Positions 14,733-15,626 of a stretch of 15,626 nucleotides of DNA are shown in pieces. Numbering within the stretch: the stretch's first letter is position 1; every line of letters begins with the position of its first letter. The notes below the pieces were generated by a model. It did not search any database, was not told the origin of the DNA, and saw only the letters and a program-made list of their open reading frames with translations. A program made the translations under genes and the position numbers. The stretch comes from CAZYPH01 sp964649095 (GTDB lineage: Bacteria > Bdellovibrionota > UBA1018 > UBA923). Location of the stretch: contig CAZYPH010000048.1 in assembly GCA_964649095.1 (NCBI GenBank), forward strand, positions 1 to 15,626, written 5' to 3'.

Positions 14733-15626
14733 TTAAGTTTCAAGCAGCGCATCAAGCTTTTCCTTGTCTATTTTATAGACCAGTTTCTTGCTTTGCTTGA
14801 ACTCTAGAGTTAATCCGAACTCTGTAAGTAACTTTAATTCTTGGCGTGCTATCTCCCGGGACATTTTTATCTGTTGGGCATATTCCTCAATGCTAGTCAT
14901 TCTAAACTTATGAAGCGACATTCTTTGCAGTAATCCAATCTGGTTGTTTGTCAGTTTAAGGGATTCTCTTAGTTGTGTTATTCGAAGAAGATACTCTACT
15001 TTCTTTGAAACAACTGTAAGCGCGCTGTAGATCGAGTCGAGGCAGAAATCGACAAAGTATGTTACGTCCAAATCATTTTCGACAACTTTTTCAAATGCGT
15101 CTTCATACTGCTTTCCGTGTTCTTTGAGATAGGCGGAAACTGAAAGTAATTGCACGTAAGCAAGATGATTTCGCATGGACTTGAAATAAAATAATGCTCG
15201 AGCCGTTCTCCCATTTCCATCAAAGAATGGATGTATATATGCGATGAAATAGTGAATGAGGATTCCTTTAAGTAGTGGGTGTATATATCGAGGATTTTTT
15301 GTGCTGAGCTGTACCGCTTCGTCAATCGTTCCCTCAATGAGCCGAAAATCGATTCCTTCGTGTTTTGGAGGTTCATGTTTACCTCCAACGAAGACTTTAT
15401 CATTTCGAAATTTTCCTGAGAAATTGACGTCATCTCCTTCAAGAGTATTTCTTGTTACTATTCGGTGCAGTTCTAGAAGCACTTCTTTTGATAGAGGTTC
15501 TGATCGGTGTTTGTGAACCCAGTCCATCGCGACATAATTGTTTATCAACATCCACTCGTCTTTATTCTTTGGCTGTGCTTTTGAAGCGATAAGTTGTTGG
15601 GCTTTTGCACGAGTACTGTGGGCTCC
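14733..15626 (-). CDS. Fic-domain protein AMP-transferase with C-terminal winged helix (5' end cut by window)
   Basis: Only the C-terminal 297 codons lie in the window. An internal Met at 15549-15551 is not the real start, because the frame continues to the edge with residues GAHSTRAKAQQ, typical of the stretch just after the Fic inhibitory motif (S/T)xxxE(G/N). The Glu lies outside, so class II cannot be confirmed. The Fic core holds the flap GKFRNDKVFVGG and the catalytic motif HPFFDGNGRTAR, with its His codon at 15231-15233. All key residues are present, so it should transfer AMP or a related nucleotide to a protein target. The last 90 residues (LTNNQIGLLQRM to the end) look like a winged-helix DNA-binding or partner-binding domain. 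The gene is convergent with the tRNA-Arg. Such proteins often act as regulators or toxins, but no antitoxin partner is seen here. Confidence 0.93.
   Translation of the reverse strand, partial: GAHSTRAKAQQLIASKAQPKNKDEWMLINNYVAMDWVHKHRSEPLSKEVLLELHRIVTRNTLEGDDVNFSGKFRNDKVFVGGKHEPPKHEGIDFRLIEGTIDEAVQLSTKNPRYIHPLLKGILIHYFIAYIHPFFDGNGRTARALFYFKSMRNHLAYVQLLSVSAYLKEHGKQYEDAFEKVVENDLDVTYFVDFCLDSIYSALTVVSKKVEYLLRITQLRESLKLTNNQIGLLQRMSLHKFRMTSIEEYAQQIKMSREIARQELKLLTEFGLTLEFKQSKKLVYKIDKEKLDALLET

Noticed and set aside
15062..15442. A 126-codon minus-strand open frame inside the Fic gene.
   Set aside because: The overlapping Fic frame has all catalytic motifs and continuous homology-like sequence, so this is a shadow frame.

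Overview
This looks like a chromosomal window from a Gram-negative, proteobacteria-like organism with mid-range GC. It encodes several exported proteins, one lipobox lipoprotein, a DusC-type tRNA modification enzyme and lipid/glycan enzymes of the inner membrane. The mix of secreted proteins of unknown function and an Aur1-like PAP2 protein would suit a Bdellovibrionota or deltaproteobacterial relative. That placement is inference, because no marker gene here settles it. Start sites have weak or no Shine-Dalgarno sequences, and many genes overlap or abut.

Left end (1-567): broken sequence. Bases 1-89 are a second, diverged copy of the 3' end of the LOG-family gene at 2382-3221. Beside it, on the + strand, is a degraded reading frame that makes sense only if two frame changes are allowed. 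The window may start at an assembly contig edge. Positions 568-2322 encode an intact exported protein of unknown function with a histidine/acid motif set. Positions 2382-4865 (minus strand) hold a GMC oxidoreductase followed by the LOG-family nucleotide hydrolase, probably one transcript starting from a good sigma70-like promoter that would give a leaderless mRNA.

Middle (4931-8713): a + strand run of a thioredoxin-fold protein, a DEDDy 3'-5' exonuclease and a GT39-type membrane glycosyltransferase, spaced by 3 bp and then a 4-bp overlap. A lipoprotein of unknown function follows. An Aur1-like PAP2 membrane protein lies on the minus strand (8729-9682).

Right half (9758-14526): a compact + strand series of an exported protein that may be START/SRPBCC-like, an isoprenylcysteine methyltransferase-type membrane enzyme, a DusC-like dihydrouridine synthase with a TTG start, a family-4 glycosyltransferase and a MOP-superfamily flippase. 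The PAP2 protein, the two glycosyltransferases and the flippase could cooperate in making and exporting an envelope glycolipid, though this is suggested only by co-location.

Right end: a tRNA-Arg(ACG) gene with encoded CCA, then a Fic-domain adenylyltransferase with a C-terminal winged helix on the minus strand. The Fic gene is cut by the window edge just after its presumed autoinhibitory motif. I saw no rRNA, CRISPR array, insertion sequence or complete prophage.
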